NCBI RefSeq assembly: GCF_000346465.2
Contig: NC_034010.1
Span: forward strand, 24,998,079-25,062,078
Length of the DNA: 64,000 nucleotides
DNA from: Prunus persica
Taxonomy: Eukaryota; Streptophyta; Magnoliopsida; Rosales; Rosaceae
Direction: 5' to 3'
Made by a program: the position numbers and the translations under genes. The notes beneath the pieces are model-generated. The model saw nothing but the letters and a program-made list of their open reading frames with translations. It was not told the DNA's origin and searched no databases. Below are positions 35,997-48,217 of this stretch, piece by piece. Within the stretch, counting starts at the first letter, position 1. Every line of letters starts with the position of its first letter.

Positions 35997-37971
35997 TGAA
36001 AGGACCCGCCCCGAATTTTCTCAAAACTCGAGACGAACCCTTTGGAATTCCTGACATCACTTTGATGCCAGACCCAATTACTAAAGACCGAGACTTCCTG
36101 CAGGAAATTTCGGCAGAGTCTCCCCTATAAATTGGACATTTTCCAAAATTTATACCTGCATGAAAACGCATTTAATATTCCCAACTGGCAGCATGCACAA
36201 TATAATTTCATGCAATTCACACAGATGGCCTTCGGCCTTCCAATAATTCTTAACCAACTACCAAGCAATTCAAATACAAATTATGACTAATATTTAGTCT
36301 GCGGCTGCACCTAATAACCTTAGGCTGCCTACGTACCCTCCTTGAAGGATCAAGCCACACGTAGTTCTTCCCTAAAAATCCAATTCCACACTTGGGCGAT
36401 GCCTTATTTCATTTCTCTGTATTTCACATATTCTCCCCATACGCCGGTACAACCAACGCCACGTATGAGGCCTGTCAACACGCCGGATAACCTACGCCAC
36501 GTGCGACCATGCCATACTATCATAATATCTCCTCATACGCCGGTACAACCAACGCCAAGTATGGGGCCTGTCCCAACGCCGGATAACCTACGCCACGCGG
36601 GACCTCAATATCATATCACAAATCTCCCCATACGCCGGTACAACCAACGCCACGTATGGGGTCTGTCGACACGCCGGATAACCTACGCCACGTGCGACCT
36701 CAACACAATATCACATAATCTCCCCATACGCCGGTACAACCAACGCCACGTATGGAGCCTGTCTCAACGCCGGATAACCTACGCCACGTGAGACCTGAAC
36801 ATCATATTACATAGCTCCCCATACGCCGGTACAACCAACGCCACGTATGGGGCCTGTCCCAACGCCGGATAACCTACGCCACGCGGGACCTAACTTTCAC
36901 TTGGCGGTACTTGTAGTGAATCCAACATCCGGGGCTCCGATTCACGATCTGTGAATTCCTACACGATCCTAGAAATACGTAGATTAACATATATTAAATT
37001 TGGGACCATCCGACGGTCCCAACCTATCGAACCCGGATAACGCACAATATGCGATTATCCGTTCGATAGTCAAACGATGTCCGAATTGAGATCCGCGAAA
37101 TCCTACGCACTCGTGACAACCTAAGGATCTCATCGGAACACAGTGCTACTTTTCTACAGTGTCCACGCGCCGCCGCACGCTCCGGCAGCGTGTGGGTGCC
37201 CAAAGCGATAACGCTTTGCCGGAAAAGCTCAAAACCACGGCTCCAAACTCCTACCCTAGGTATAACACACTATTTGGAGCCACTTTTGTTCTTGGACCTA
37301 CCCCAAAAAGTGGCCGGAAATGGCCGATCACGGCGGCCGAAGTTCGGCCGATTTTCAATTTGAAAATCGAGTTGTCTACGCTAAGAATCGATCTAATCCT
37401 TTCCAACCATCAGCTAGAGCAGCTCGAGAGGTTCAAAATCCATACCTGGGTCGACGGAATTGGTGGCCGGAGGAGGGAGATCGGCGGCTGTGAAGATCCG
37501 GCGACGTCGGCCGCTTCTTCTCCAAATTCCGGCGAAACCGCGGATGCTGGAGGCGGGGGCTGGCTGGGGTAGAAAGAGGACGACGGCCAGGTCATTTTGG
37601 TACCGATCCCGTCGTCATCGGTGGCCGGAGGAGAGCATGGCCGGCCAAAACGTGACCGGCTGTCGCGCGCGAGAGAGAGGAGAGAGAGAGACCCGCGGGG
37701 GAGAGAGAGAGAGAGAGAGAGAAAAATCTGAGTTTTATAAAAAATTCCATTTCGAAATATTTACGATTGTGCCACTGGGCTTCTTTTGACCATATCTCTC
37801 TCGTTACAACTCCGATTCGAGCCCACTACGTGTTTATGAACTCGTCTCAGTACGACCTTTTCAAAAATACTAGTTACTGCCCCAAACTCTCTTCGGTTAA
37901 AAATATGACTAAAATACTCTTAAATAATTAATTAATTAAATAAGGGTTAAATTCGGGGTCGGGGTGTTACA
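35997..37971. mobile_element. Solo LTR, 1975 bp, with perfect 5-bp target duplication
   Basis: Starts tgaaaggacccgccccgaat and ends ttcggggtcggggtgttaca. The 5 bp before (35992-35996) and after (37972-37976) are both gctgg. The LTR is much richer in GC than its surroundings and includes the minisatellite at 36433 and a (GA)n run near 37675-37722. Open frames inside (36342-36791, 37159-37572) have no recognisable domain. Family not identified. Confidence 0.87.
36433..36895. repeat. Minisatellite, about five copies of a 95-96 bp unit
   Basis: Units begin ctccccatacgccggtacaa at about 36433, 36529, 36624, 36720 and 36815. Each holds two half-units: tacgccggtacaaccaacgc and acgccggataacctacgcc, with CACGTG or CACGCG cores. 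It lies wholly within the solo LTR. Confidence 0.9.
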
Positions 37972-38432
37972 GCTGGTTTGTCAAATCCTTCTCTCAACAA
38001 CAATCGGGGGACTCAAAGAAGCGCAAAGAGGCGCAGTTGCACCTCCCCTCGCCGGATACCATAGAAGTCAGTCATTTTGACCCCTTGGGCGGCTGGGCAA
38101 GAATGCCCACAACCTGTTTGTGGGAAAGCCGGAATAAAGAGCAACAAAGCAGCAAGTGCGGTCTATTTTTCTTTTTAATATGTTTTAAGATCTCCGTGTG
38201 CATTATACGTGTTTAGTTTTTGTTCTATCAAAGACCACATCATGCTGCTACTTTAGTTTGAGGGTAGAGCAGTCATTAGAGCTTACTAGAATATGCATTT
38301 CATAAAAAAAAGAAGGAATAATTGGAAGTGAGTTTTCATGTTTTATTAGGACCACCAAAAAAGAAGTGGAGAGATACTAGAGTTTGATGGCTTAACCTAA
38401 AAATATTTTGATATATATATATATATATATAC
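37972..38432. other. Non-coding stretch between the solo LTR and the MITE cluster
   Basis: Begins with the right target duplication. No gene or element is recognised; a (TA)n run at 38410-38430 marks the left side of the next MITE. Confidence 0.35.
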
Positions 38433-38835
38433 AGTCCCTTTTTATTGAGGGATTTCTCAAATAATTTCATTTGAGGGACACCCTTTAGGGTCCTCTACGA
38501 ATTTTTTTTCAACGATCGAAACCATCTATTTTTTAAGTCTATATTCATAGATAATCCTTGAAGAAAATTAGACAAATCGGAAACTGTTTTGATATCCAAT
38601 TGTGTCCTACAAAATCAATGAACACAATGCTTCAAGAAAGTACTAAAATTTCAATAATTCAATTGAGTGGTCAAATGATATCGGATTCAAGTGATTTTTT
38701 GTAGAGATATCTTTGAATGAGTATCTACAAAAGAGATGGTTTGGATTAGTGAAATACAATACAGAGTGGGCCCTACAATGGTATCCCTCAAATAAGCTAA
38801 TTTGAGGGATCCCTCAATGGAAGCTCTCTGTATAT
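38433..38835. mobile_element. TA-flanked MITE, full copy
   Basis: The left end cagtcccttttattgaggga and the right end tccctcaatggaagctctct are inverted and sit between (TA)n runs. An internal palindrome links gaaaccatctattttttaag with its mirror near 38740. Other copies: 39098-39447, 42440-42806, 42830-43145, 18125-18480, and halves near 3505 and 16668. A partial tandem piece follows at 38850-38948. Confidence 0.7.
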
Positions 38836-38943
38836 ATATATATATATATGATCTTTGAATGAGTATCTACAAAATAGACGGTTTGAATTAGTGAAATACA
38901 ATATAAAGAGGGGCCTAAAAGGGGTGTCCCTCAATGGAAGCTC

Positions 38944-38978
<35 letters not shown>

Positions 38979-39097
38979 CTTAACTCAAACTTCAGACTAA
39001 TGCATATGCAGAAAATAATGCATATATGAAATTAATCAAAATAGGATAATTTTGAAAATAGCAACTTTTTATTATACTCACAGAGGTTGCAACTGCA

Positions 39098-39447
39098 AAT
39101 AAGCTTATTTGAGGGACACCCCTGTAGGCCCCACTCCGGTTTGTATTTCAATAATCCAAACCGTCTATTTTGTAGATACTCATTCAAAGATCATCCCTAC
39201 AAAAAATCTCTTGAATCCGATATCATTTGACCACTCAATTAAGTTATTGAAATTTTAGTATTTTCTTGAAGTACCGTGTTCATTGATTTTGTAAGACACA
39301 ATTGGATGTCGAAACGGTTTCCGATTTGTCTAATTTTTTGTTAGGATGATCTATGAATGAAGACCTAAAAAATAGATGGTTTGGATCATTGGAAAAAAAA
39401 TTGTAGGGTACCCTAAAGGGCGTCCCTCAATAGAAGGGGACTGTATA
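39098..39447. mobile_element. TA-flanked MITE, second copy in the cluster
   Basis: Carries ttatttgagggacacccctg, aatccaaaccgtctattttg, tggatgtcgaaacggtttcc and ends ccctcaatagaaggggactg before (TA)n. Compared with 38433-38835 the interior is in the opposite orientation. Confidence 0.7.
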
Positions 39448-39597
39448 TATATATATATATATATATGAAGCAAGTATTTAGAACTTAAATGAAGAAAACG
39501 CATCCAATTACAACCATTACATATCATCCTAGCTACACGGTACTAACTTTTAGAAGATTTGCTTCATATTTTTCTCAAATATTGTATCTATTTATAG

Positions 39598-39880
39598 GTG
39601 CCACTACTTAAAGGCATGGACGAAGGAGTTTTGAGAGAAATCTCTGAGAAGCTTAAGCCCGAGAAGTATACCCGTGGAGAAATCATTATAAACAAGGATG
39701 AAACACTTGAAATGATGCTTTTCATCGTGGACGGACATGTAACCATTGAAAAGGAAAATTCTCAGTTGCAATTAGGCGCACAAGATTTTTATGGAGAGAA
39801 ACTTCCGTTATCTGTTTTGTGGACCTCCTCTAGTGATGCAAAACCCATAAACGAGTCTGTTCAGGCCATTGGACTGTTGC
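39598..39880 (+). pseudogene. Orphan CNBD1 exon, truncated by duplication breakpoint
   Basis: After tatttatag the exon reads VPLLKGMDEGVLREISEKLK then GEIIINKDETLEMMLFIVDG, closest to gene 5 CNBD1 (REISEKLKP). It keeps DFYGEKL but breaks at VQAIG, where it joins sequence homologous to 15112 onward through the shared word attggactgttgcaatc. No channel exons are upstream within 4.6 kb. It may once have belonged to gene 3 or to a gene 5 type copy. Confidence 0.8.
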
Positions 39881-41074
39881 AATCCAATGGTACAAATTCA
39901 ATTTTTCCAATTTTTTTAATTAAAAAAACTAAGTGTCTATTTCCAATCAGACAACCTTGATTGAATCTAATGAAATTTAACGGTAAAAAAAATATCCAAG
40001 GCCAAAAGGTTGATATTAGTTAATTTATATCATATTCAACCTCGAAAATGATTCCTAGGTCTATATACCCACCCATTTGTTCATAATTCGTGCCTCTTTC
40101 TTTTATAATCAAATACAATTATATTTTTATAATTTATAACTTTCTAGTGAAAATGTTCATAAAACTAATTTTTTTTAAATGTAAACAAAAATTAATTCCA
40201 TACAAGTTCATCAAAAAATTTGAGATTAAGATACAATACGAGTTTTATTGGAGTTGAATATAAGTCAGTTTTTAAAAGTCTCGCCCATTTAAAAGTAAAG
40301 TTCGAGTAATAAAAGAAATAAATTATTAACACACAATACGAGTGCCCGTGATATTGATGCAAATTTACCCTTCTAAATCAATAATTATGGGCTATTTTGT
40401 GCTCCAAAGTTCATATTCTGCTGAGCACTCATCGCTTTAATTTGGATACTAATCAGAAGGATAATTGCACAAAGCTGTGAAACTAAATTATATTGAATCT
40501 CGTGAAAGTCACGTACGTATAGATCCATTTACATATATTGAATTATCTAATTTGACTTTGTCCTTCACGTGATTCAAATAATGTGGTAAAATTGTTTTTT
40601 AAATAATGATGATGATGATTTGCACCAACTTCCTAAAAATGTGGAAATTTTGTTTTTTTTTAAAATTGCGAGTCGCCATCTTCATCTTCACCTTCATTTG
40701 TGGTGACTTTGATAGTCTAACTGATATGATTTTAAAACGTCTATGTCTTTGTCGTTGTGTTTGTCCTTCCTCCTCTGTCAACCACAATTATTGTTCACAG
40801 CCAGTTGCCTCTGATTCGCTACACTTAGTGGAAGAGTAGTAGGGGACAAGGTTTATCAAATGTCTACTACACTAAGTCTCTCACATATCTTATTTTATAT
40901 AGCAATTATTGTTGATCTAAACTCTTAGAAGCTTCAAAACGAGAGCATCTACCATTCTTATAATTAACTTGACTTCAGTTTGCTCCCATCATTTGCAAAT
41001 TCCACTAGCAAGATCAGATTCAGTTTCTGGAAAAAGAAAAAAAGACAAGAAAACAAAAAAGCTTTGAGTTTTAT
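39881..41074. other. Gene 4 upstream region, copy of 15.11-17.25 kb
   Basis: Colinear with 15112-16560, then with the gene 2 leader (aaacgagagcatctaccatt; attccactagcaagatcaga). The piece equivalent to about 16570-17110 is missing here. No gene is seen. Confidence 0.5.
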
Positions 41075-41959
41075 ATGGCTTCCGCTCACGGTGATTTAGA
41101 GAACGCTGAAGCAAGGTTGGTTTCTCTATATACGTACGAGTTTCATATGCATGCCCCAAATTCAACTTTTTTCCTTTCTTACAAAAATAAATGTTTTTAA
41201 TTATATTGTTATTGATCTAGAACAGTTTAACCTTTTGTTGTTTTAAGGACATGCTAAAGTCATTGCATTGCTATAACATTAATAATAGTATAATCACAGC
41301 CAAATCTTTAATTATATCCTATATACGTAATTTTATGTTCTTTGTGTCTTGGCCAGCAGAACAGATTATCCAAATTCAAACCAGACAACGGAAAATTCTT
41401 CCACGAGAGATGTAGAGGTGAAAAATTCAAAAAATGCAGCACGGTTGACTAAAATATTTATAACATCATGTGTGCTTGGCGTTTTCCTGGATCCTTTGTT
41501 CCTCTACATTCCTCTCCTCAACCACGATTTGAAGTGTCTGAGGTTGGACAACACCATAAAGATTATCGCTCTCGTCTCGCGATTGTTCACTGATCTATTT
41601 TATGTAGGCAGAATAATTTTGCAAGTTTGTAGATTTGAAAATTGTTCGCCTTTCATGAATCGAATTCTTCCCGAAAGTTGCTCCTCCAAGTTAATAACAT
41701 CATTCATCAAATGCTTTCGTGAGTTATTACCTGAAGTAACTGAAGTTCATGAGAAGGAATATCTAATACCAAGTATAACAAAGGAGATACTGGAGTCGTC
41801 CATCATAGTTGACATTTTAGCTATTCTTCCTCTTCCACAGGTATGAAGAAAAGCTCTTTGATATCTAGACTCTAGATCCAGTAGTTAATTGCTTTTCCAA
41901 TCTCACTGTTTTTATTTTTTATTTTGGTCATAAATCTCACTGTTTTTGTTTGCATGCAA

Positions 41960-41962
<3 letters not shown>

Positions 41963-42002
<40 letters not shown>
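41963..42002. repeat. (TA)n microsatellite, intron 2 of gene 4
   Basis: About 19 TA units flank the left side of the MITE at 42017. A similar run at 42399-42431 flanks its right side. Confidence 0.85.
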
Positions 42003-42004
<2 letters not shown>

Positions 42005-42016
42005 TTGGTCCTTTAT

Positions 42017-42391
42017 GAGTTGTTCTCTACTACGGACGTCCATATTTTTTCTAACATCGTCCTACATGTTCTTTTGCCTTCCTTGTGATAATAAATTAAC
42101 CTTATCACTTTTCTTGGTAAAGGTAGAATAGAAACCATGCTCTACCAATACTTAAAAGTCAAACATCACCTCTAGATTGGCTTTTCCTTCATTGGTGGCC
42201 TGTAGAGAGAATTTGGAGGCTGTTATGTGTGCTTTAGTGCCTTTTTTTTAATGATAAAGAAGAGAGATGTAGAAAACAAAATGGAAATGGTTTTCTTCCC
42301 ATTGAATGAATGAATTCATTCTGATCATGTGAAAAAAACAAAACGAGTCTGGACATTAAGCAATTCCGGACGTCCGCACTAGAGAATAGTC

Positions 42392-42393
<2 letters not shown>
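42017..42393. mobile_element. MITE in intron 2 of gene 4, absent from gene 2
   Basis: The left end gagttgttctctactacgga-cgtcc mirrors the right end ggacgtccgcactagagaat-agtcct. It is flanked by (TA)n on both sides. The equivalent place in gene 2 intron 2 (about 18100-18125) lacks it, so it inserted after the duplication or was lost from gene 2. Confidence 0.65.
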
Positions 42394-42435
<42 letters not shown>

Positions 42436-42439
42436 CTTT

Positions 42440-42806
42440 TATTAAGGGATTCCTCAAATTAGCTTATTCGATGGACACCTTTGTAGGGTCTACTTCGCAT
42501 CATATTTCACTAATCCAAACCGTCTATATTTTAGATAATCATTCAAAGATTATCTTTACAAAAATCACAAGAATATGATATCGTTTGAGCACTCAATTGT
42601 GTTATTGAAATCTTAGTACTTTCTTGAAGCACCATGTTCATTGATTTTGTAGGATACAATTGGATGTCGAAATGTTTTCCGAATTGTCTAATTTTTTGCA
42701 AGGATGATCTATGAATTTAGACTTACAAAATAGATGGTTTGGATCGTTAGAACAAAATTCATAGTATACCCTAAATGGTGTGGGATCCCTCAATAGAAAG
42801 GGATTA
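42440..42806. mobile_element. TA-flanked MITE copy, intron 2 of gene 4
   Basis: Runs from ttattaagggattcctcaaa to ccctcaatagaaagggatta, between (TA)n runs, with the family words aatccaaaccgtctatattt and tggatgtcgaaatgttttcc. Absent from gene 2. Confidence 0.65.
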
Positions 42807-42829
42807 TATATATATATATATTAGGGATC

Positions 42830-43145
42830 CCTCAAATAAGTTTATTTAAGAGACACCCTTGTAGGACCCACTTTGTATTGTATTTCACTAATTCAAATCG
42901 TCTGTTTTGTAGATATTCATTCAAAGATCATCTTTACAAAAAAAATCACTTGAATCCAATATCATTTGACCATCATATTGAAAATTTTGTACTTTTTTGA
43001 AGCACCGTATTCATTAATTTGTAAGACACAATTAGATGTCGAAACGATTTTCGATTTGTCTAATTTTTTGCAAAGATGATCTATGGATGTAGACTTAAAA
43101 AAATAGATAGTTTGGATCGTTGAAAAAAATTCCGTATGGGACCCC
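42830..43145. mobile_element. TA-flanked MITE copy shared with gene 2
   Basis: Matches 18125-18480 in position and sequence (aagtttatttaagagacacc; gatgtcgaaacgattttcga). Confidence 0.6.
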
Positions 43146-43882
43146 AAATGTAAATGGTGTCACCATAAAGATTCAAGGACTTTATATACTGTTATAATGA
43201 TCTGAAGACCAAGTGATCAATACCTCGGTGGCTATAAGTATCATTTCAACCATATTAGATAACATTTTGACCAGTAGCGGGGCCAGTATTTCACATTAGA
43301 GGGGGTCTTTCATAAAATTTGTCTTCTCTTCATAATTATCATGAATTTCATATTTTAAATTGGTTAAATATTAATTTTATCATCTAAACTATTAAAGACT
43401 TAAAAATTAATCATTTATATTCCAACAGATAAAAAGAAATGGGGAAGAAAAAAGAGTTCATAAAGTGCAATATTAAGGTACCCAACTCATACGAAAAAAA
43501 AATTAGGAAAATAAAAAATTAACAAAAGTTTAAATAAAATGTTAAAACTTTAGGAGTTTTTTGTGCAAATATCATAAACTAGCCTCGAAGATTTAAGGGA
43601 GATAAAGAAATTTTACAGTTTATTTGTATACAAAAAGAACATAATATTTTATTTTATTTTAGAGTAAATATCCTAAAATCAATCTAATATATTATAATAT
43701 TGTATATCATATATAATATACAAATAAAATAGGTAAAAATGGAGTGGGGACATGGGACCACACTGGTCCCATGCTGGCTTTGCCCCTGATTCTGACTATG
43801 TTTGATAGAATGGAATAAGAATACATTTATCATGAAGACTGGGCATCGTCTCTGCTATTTCGATTTCAACCAAATAAAACTA

Positions 43883-44370
43883 GGGTTAATTTCAATTAGA
43901 ATGCTAAACTTTCACCCTTAAGGCACGTTTGTCTATGCACTCTCAAATTTAACAATTATGAATTCTAATCTTATTAATTTTTTGCAATCTAGTTTATGCA
44001 TTAACTTCACTAGTGAAATTTCTGTTAATTGCCCACGTGGCAGACTTGTGACCTACTTATTCACTTCTTTTAATGCTAGTTGAAGGGTATTTTAGACAAT
44101 TGATGTCAAATGGGTTTGGGTGGGAATTTTTTTATTTGTGTCAAATGGTTTGGGAGAGGAGACACCAATTGCCTGAAAATACCCTTCAAATGACTTCAAA
44201 AGAAGTGAATAGGTGGGACCTACCATTGCCACGTAGGTAATTAACAAAATTTTTGACATGTAAAGTTAATGTTGGAACCATATTTCAAAAAATTAATAAG
44301 ATTAGGGTACATAACTATTAAAATTGCAAGTGCAAACATGCCTTAAGGGTGAAAGTTCATGGTACTAAAT
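43883..44370. mobile_element. MITE with long inverted repeats, shared with gene 2
   Basis: Homologue of 19200-19696: gggttaatttcaattagaat, ctttcacccttaaggcacg, and ccttaagggtgaaagttcat. The last bases of the right repeat are lost (ctaaattgcccattc). Confidence 0.65.
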
Positions 44371-47300
44371 TGCCCATTCATATTTGAGTGATTTTGTAAA
44401 ACTGAGAAAAGTATTGGAAAATTGATTTGGTTGACGAAAGGCAGACATCCTGGCGAAGAAAAGGGTACTGTATTGTAGTCGGTTCTTTCAATTAGGACCT
44501 TTTTTCCCTCTAAAAAATCATTAAGACTTTTGAACTAATTAATAAATCCATATCATTAAGCGATGATATGACATTGCCATGTCACTTGGGATCCAATTGT
44601 CAAGTCACTTGATACACAAATTTAGTATTTCTAGTATTACCCTAATTTAATATTTTGTCTCACGATATGTTGTTAATAGTCGATATTAACATTGCAACGT
44701 GTCCAGGTGGCAATTCTCATTTTCTTCCAAAGATGAGGGTCTCAGATCTTTCGGGGAGCGTATTATGAATTTTCTTGTTATGGTGCAATATGTACCACGA
44801 GTTCTTCGCATCTACCTATCATGTAAGAAAGCTAGAAAACCTTTCAAAGGACATATCCCATTATGGCTTAAAGGTTTACTCAATCTTTTTCTCTACGTTC
44901 TCGCTAGTCATGTAAGTTTCACTTTATCATAATTTATTTAATTTTAAAAAGTTCGCTTTCTTTAAATAAAGGATCATATTTTTCTCAAAAGTTCAATCTA
45001 ACAAGTTTGTTGTTTCTTTAGGTGCTTGGAGCGTTTTGGTACTTTTTTGCTGCTCAACAAATGATAAGTTGTTGGGAACATGCATGTCAATATGGAAATG
45101 GATGTGGCTCTACTACATTTAATTGTCACGATCACCAAACGATGAAAAATATTACAGTTCTAAATAATTCCTGCCCTATAGATCCACCAGATACAACTCT
45201 CTTTGATTTTGGTATATACCTAAATGTCCTTCAGTCAGGTGCATTGTGGTCAACAGACTATCCCCTGAAGTTTTTGAACAGTTTTTGTTGGGGCCTGCGA
45301 AATTTGAGGTTTGTACATGTGAAACCAACGTATACATTGATGCTGTTTTTTAAACTAGAGAGATGGTTTTAGATTTCCTTACATTGAGCAATTGAGATTT
45401 GTATATATTATGTATTCTGATCCATTTCATGTTTGCAGTTCTCTTGCTTCAAATCTCCAACCGAGTTTCTATACATGGGAAATCGCCTTTGTAGCTTTTA
45501 TATCTATAATCGGCTTGATACTGTTTGTATATCTCATTGGAAATTTGCAGGTTGGTGCGGTGTATATAAAAAGTTCTCCTTAAGCTTAAAGCTCCTAATT
45601 TGATTTTTTTTTTTCCCTCATTTAATGAACTGAACCTTGTTGTTGTGAAGTAGACCTATGTGCTTATAGATACTGAAAGGTTAGAGTCGCACAGACGCGA
45701 GAATAAACTTAAACGGAAGATTAAAGAAAATGACCGAAAGGTAGAATCATGGTTATCCGGCCATGGCATCCCCCTTAGCGAAAAGCAGAAGATCATGGAA
45801 GAGATACAAAGAGAACTTGTTGAAAACTCGGATTTTGATGTGGTTAGGGAAATCCTCTCTATTCTTCCCCGCGAATATATCAAAAGTTGCAGCCCATTGA
45901 GTAGGCTGAGGAAGGTAGGTTCATCGAAAACGCATCGTATTTAAATTTTCTCCACCATTATTCGTATCCAATGATGATATATATATTATATTTTTAATTG
46001 CTGATTATTTTTCTCAAATATTGTATCTATTTCTAGGTGCCACTACTTAAAGACATGGACGAAGGAGTTTTGGTAGAAATATCTGAGAAGCTTCATCCCA
46101 AGAAGTATACTCCTGGACAAATCATTATAAACAAGGATGAAACACTTCAAATGATGCTTTTCATCGTGGACGGATGTGTAACCATTGATAAGATAGATTA
46201 TTCTCAGTTGGAACATCTACGCCCAGGAGATTTTTATGGAGAGGAACTTCTAGTTTCCCCATTGTGGACCTCGTCTGGTGATGCAAAACCCATAAACCAG
46301 TCTGTTCAAGCAATTGATGATGTTCAAGCCCTTGTTCTCTCTGCCACAGACATGGCGACCTTGAGCTTTAGTTCCAGGCGGCATATCAACGAGTTGCGCA
46401 TGGTGGTAACTATTCTTCAGAAAGTAAGCTCCTCTCTATTTAGAAGATATATAAAAGATGAATAATTGGATTCTCACCTTCCATCCTTGCTAGCTACTAA
46501 CATACAATGACGTTACTTATTTGTTTTATATAATGTTCTCTTTATGTTTGAGAAATTAATAATGTGTCAAATCCTAGGTGCCAAAACTTCAAACTATGGA
46601 TAAACAAGTATTGAAAGCAATGTCTCATCATCTTTCTCTGGTTAGCTACAAACGCGATGACTATATTGTTCGAGAGAACCAACCAGTTAGGAGGATGTTC
46701 TTTGTCACGAGAGGAGAGGTAACAAAAAATGAGAACCCTCTCGAAGAAAATTTTATTGGAGAAGAACTTCTTGAGTGGGTACTGGATAAGTCTTTTCCTA
46801 CCATAGTACCCCTGTCGACCTGCACTGTTAGAGTAGTCTCAAATGATGCCGAAGTCCTCATTTTGAAGGCCAGGATGTTGAAGAGTGTAGTCTCTAAGTT
46901 CATGAAGCATTTCAGCAATTTCGCCTCTCCCTCAGATATCCGGTTGACTTGGCTAAAGAAAGTAAGTTGCTCCATCTGCAGTACTAACTTTTAACCAATT
47001 TGCTTTATAATTTTTCTTGACTGACAATGTCACATCTATCTAATTTTAGGTGGAAATCTTTCAACAAATGGATGAACAAGTGTTGGAAGCAATATCCAAG
47101 TGCCTTAAGCACATGAACTTCAATGTTCCCAAGCGCCATATTCTTCAAGAGAAAAAACCACTTAAAATGATGTTCTTCGTCATCCGAGGAGTTGTATTAA
47201 TTGAAAGCGATAGTGCTATGGAAATAGGAAGTTTCTATGGAGAAGAACTTGTACATTGGGTTACAACTTGGGTACACAAGTCCTTTCCTGCCAAACTACC

Positions 47301-47501
47301 TTTATCACCTGGTTCTGCGCTATGTAGTGTGCGTGGTGGTCCTGTCGAAATACTTGCTCTCAAAGCCGACGACTTGAAGAGTGTAGTCTCTGAATTCAGG
47401 TCGAAATTCAGCAAGGAAACCACCCTGCCTACAGATTCTGATCAACCTCGAGAACTGACCATCCTAAAGAATGTAAGTTCCTCTGGATGAAGAGAACCTG
47501 A

Positions 47502-47541
<40 letters not shown>

Positions 47542-48217
47542 CCTATATATTTTAATCATTATTCTAATTTCTCCTTTGCCTTAAATAAATATGGTCTCCA
47601 ATAATATCCTAGGTGGAAATCCTTAAGACTATGAATGAGGAAGTGTTGAAAGAAGTATGCAAGCATCTTATCAAAAAAACGTATAAAGATGAGTACATTA
47701 TTATGAAGGATAAACAAATGGAAATGATGTTCTTCATCGTCAGCGGAGTTGTGTCAGTAACAAACGAGAACTCAAAACATTACCTTAGAGAAGGAGAACG
47801 TCCAAATCACAGTGGAGATGAGCTTATACAACGTTGGGTGCGATCTAAATCTGCTGGCGTTTCTGCCGAATTGCCCACCTCTCCTTCTAGCTTTTGGGCC
47901 ATCGGTGAAGTTGAAGTTCTGATTCTTAAGGACGAAGACTTGGCAAGTGTTCAGCTTGGTGATCGAATTGGTTAGTATTATCATGTATGTGCAACTAATT
48001 AATTAATTAATTTTGTCGTGAGTTGTGCATATAATAAAGGCATGTGTGTAGTAATAAGATGTTATCTTCCCACCGCGGCTACATGCCTGCTTATATACAT
48101 ACGTACTTTCGTTGTCTGATTGCTAGTATTTGATGATCTTGGCAGGCTCTTGAAGAAATGGCAAGGAAGAGTGATGGTACGATTACTTGTCCAAGGACAG
48201 GTTTGGTTTGCAATTAA

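Larger units (their letters stand above)
41075..48217 (+). pseudogene. Gene 4: four-CNBD CNGC-like gene with frameshift (close copy of gene 2)
   Basis: Exons by homology with gene 2: 41075-41115, 41357-41840, 44707-44911, 45022-45308, 45439-45550, 45654-45914, 46037-46423, 46578-46961, 47050-47472, 47613-47948, 48146-48217. All are open except the third. There, two single-base losses relative to gene 2 (ttcttcc for ttctttcc, and tcagatc for tcaggatc, about 44726 and 44744) shift the frame by two, giving an early stop just after S3. I found no nearby acceptor that restores phase. Both losses could be sequencing errors; if so the protein would be near 998 residues. The filter is NLSSLASNL. CNBD3 lacks eight residues (SAMEIGSF versus SALEVNVKNTCEIGSF). 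Intron 2 is 2.9 kb through extra MITEs. It may also be a recent pseudogene. Confidence 0.75.

Noticed and set aside
36342..36791. 149-residue open frame with repeated PIRRYNQRHVWGLS-like units
   Set aside because: It is a translation of the 95-bp minisatellite inside a solo LTR. The repeat explains the frame.
36433..36895. CRISPR-like regular repeats
   Set aside because: Units of 95-96 bp are contiguous and nearly identical throughout, without unique spacers, and the genome is eukaryotic. It is a minisatellite.
37159..37789. Open frames rich in Arg, Gly and Ala
   Set aside because: Product of GC-rich LTR sequence with a (GA)n run; no domain and no splice context.
41946..42131. Open frame beginning in (TA)n of intron 2 of gene 4
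   Set aside because: Tyr-Ile repeat from the microsatellite followed by MITE sequence, inside an intron.
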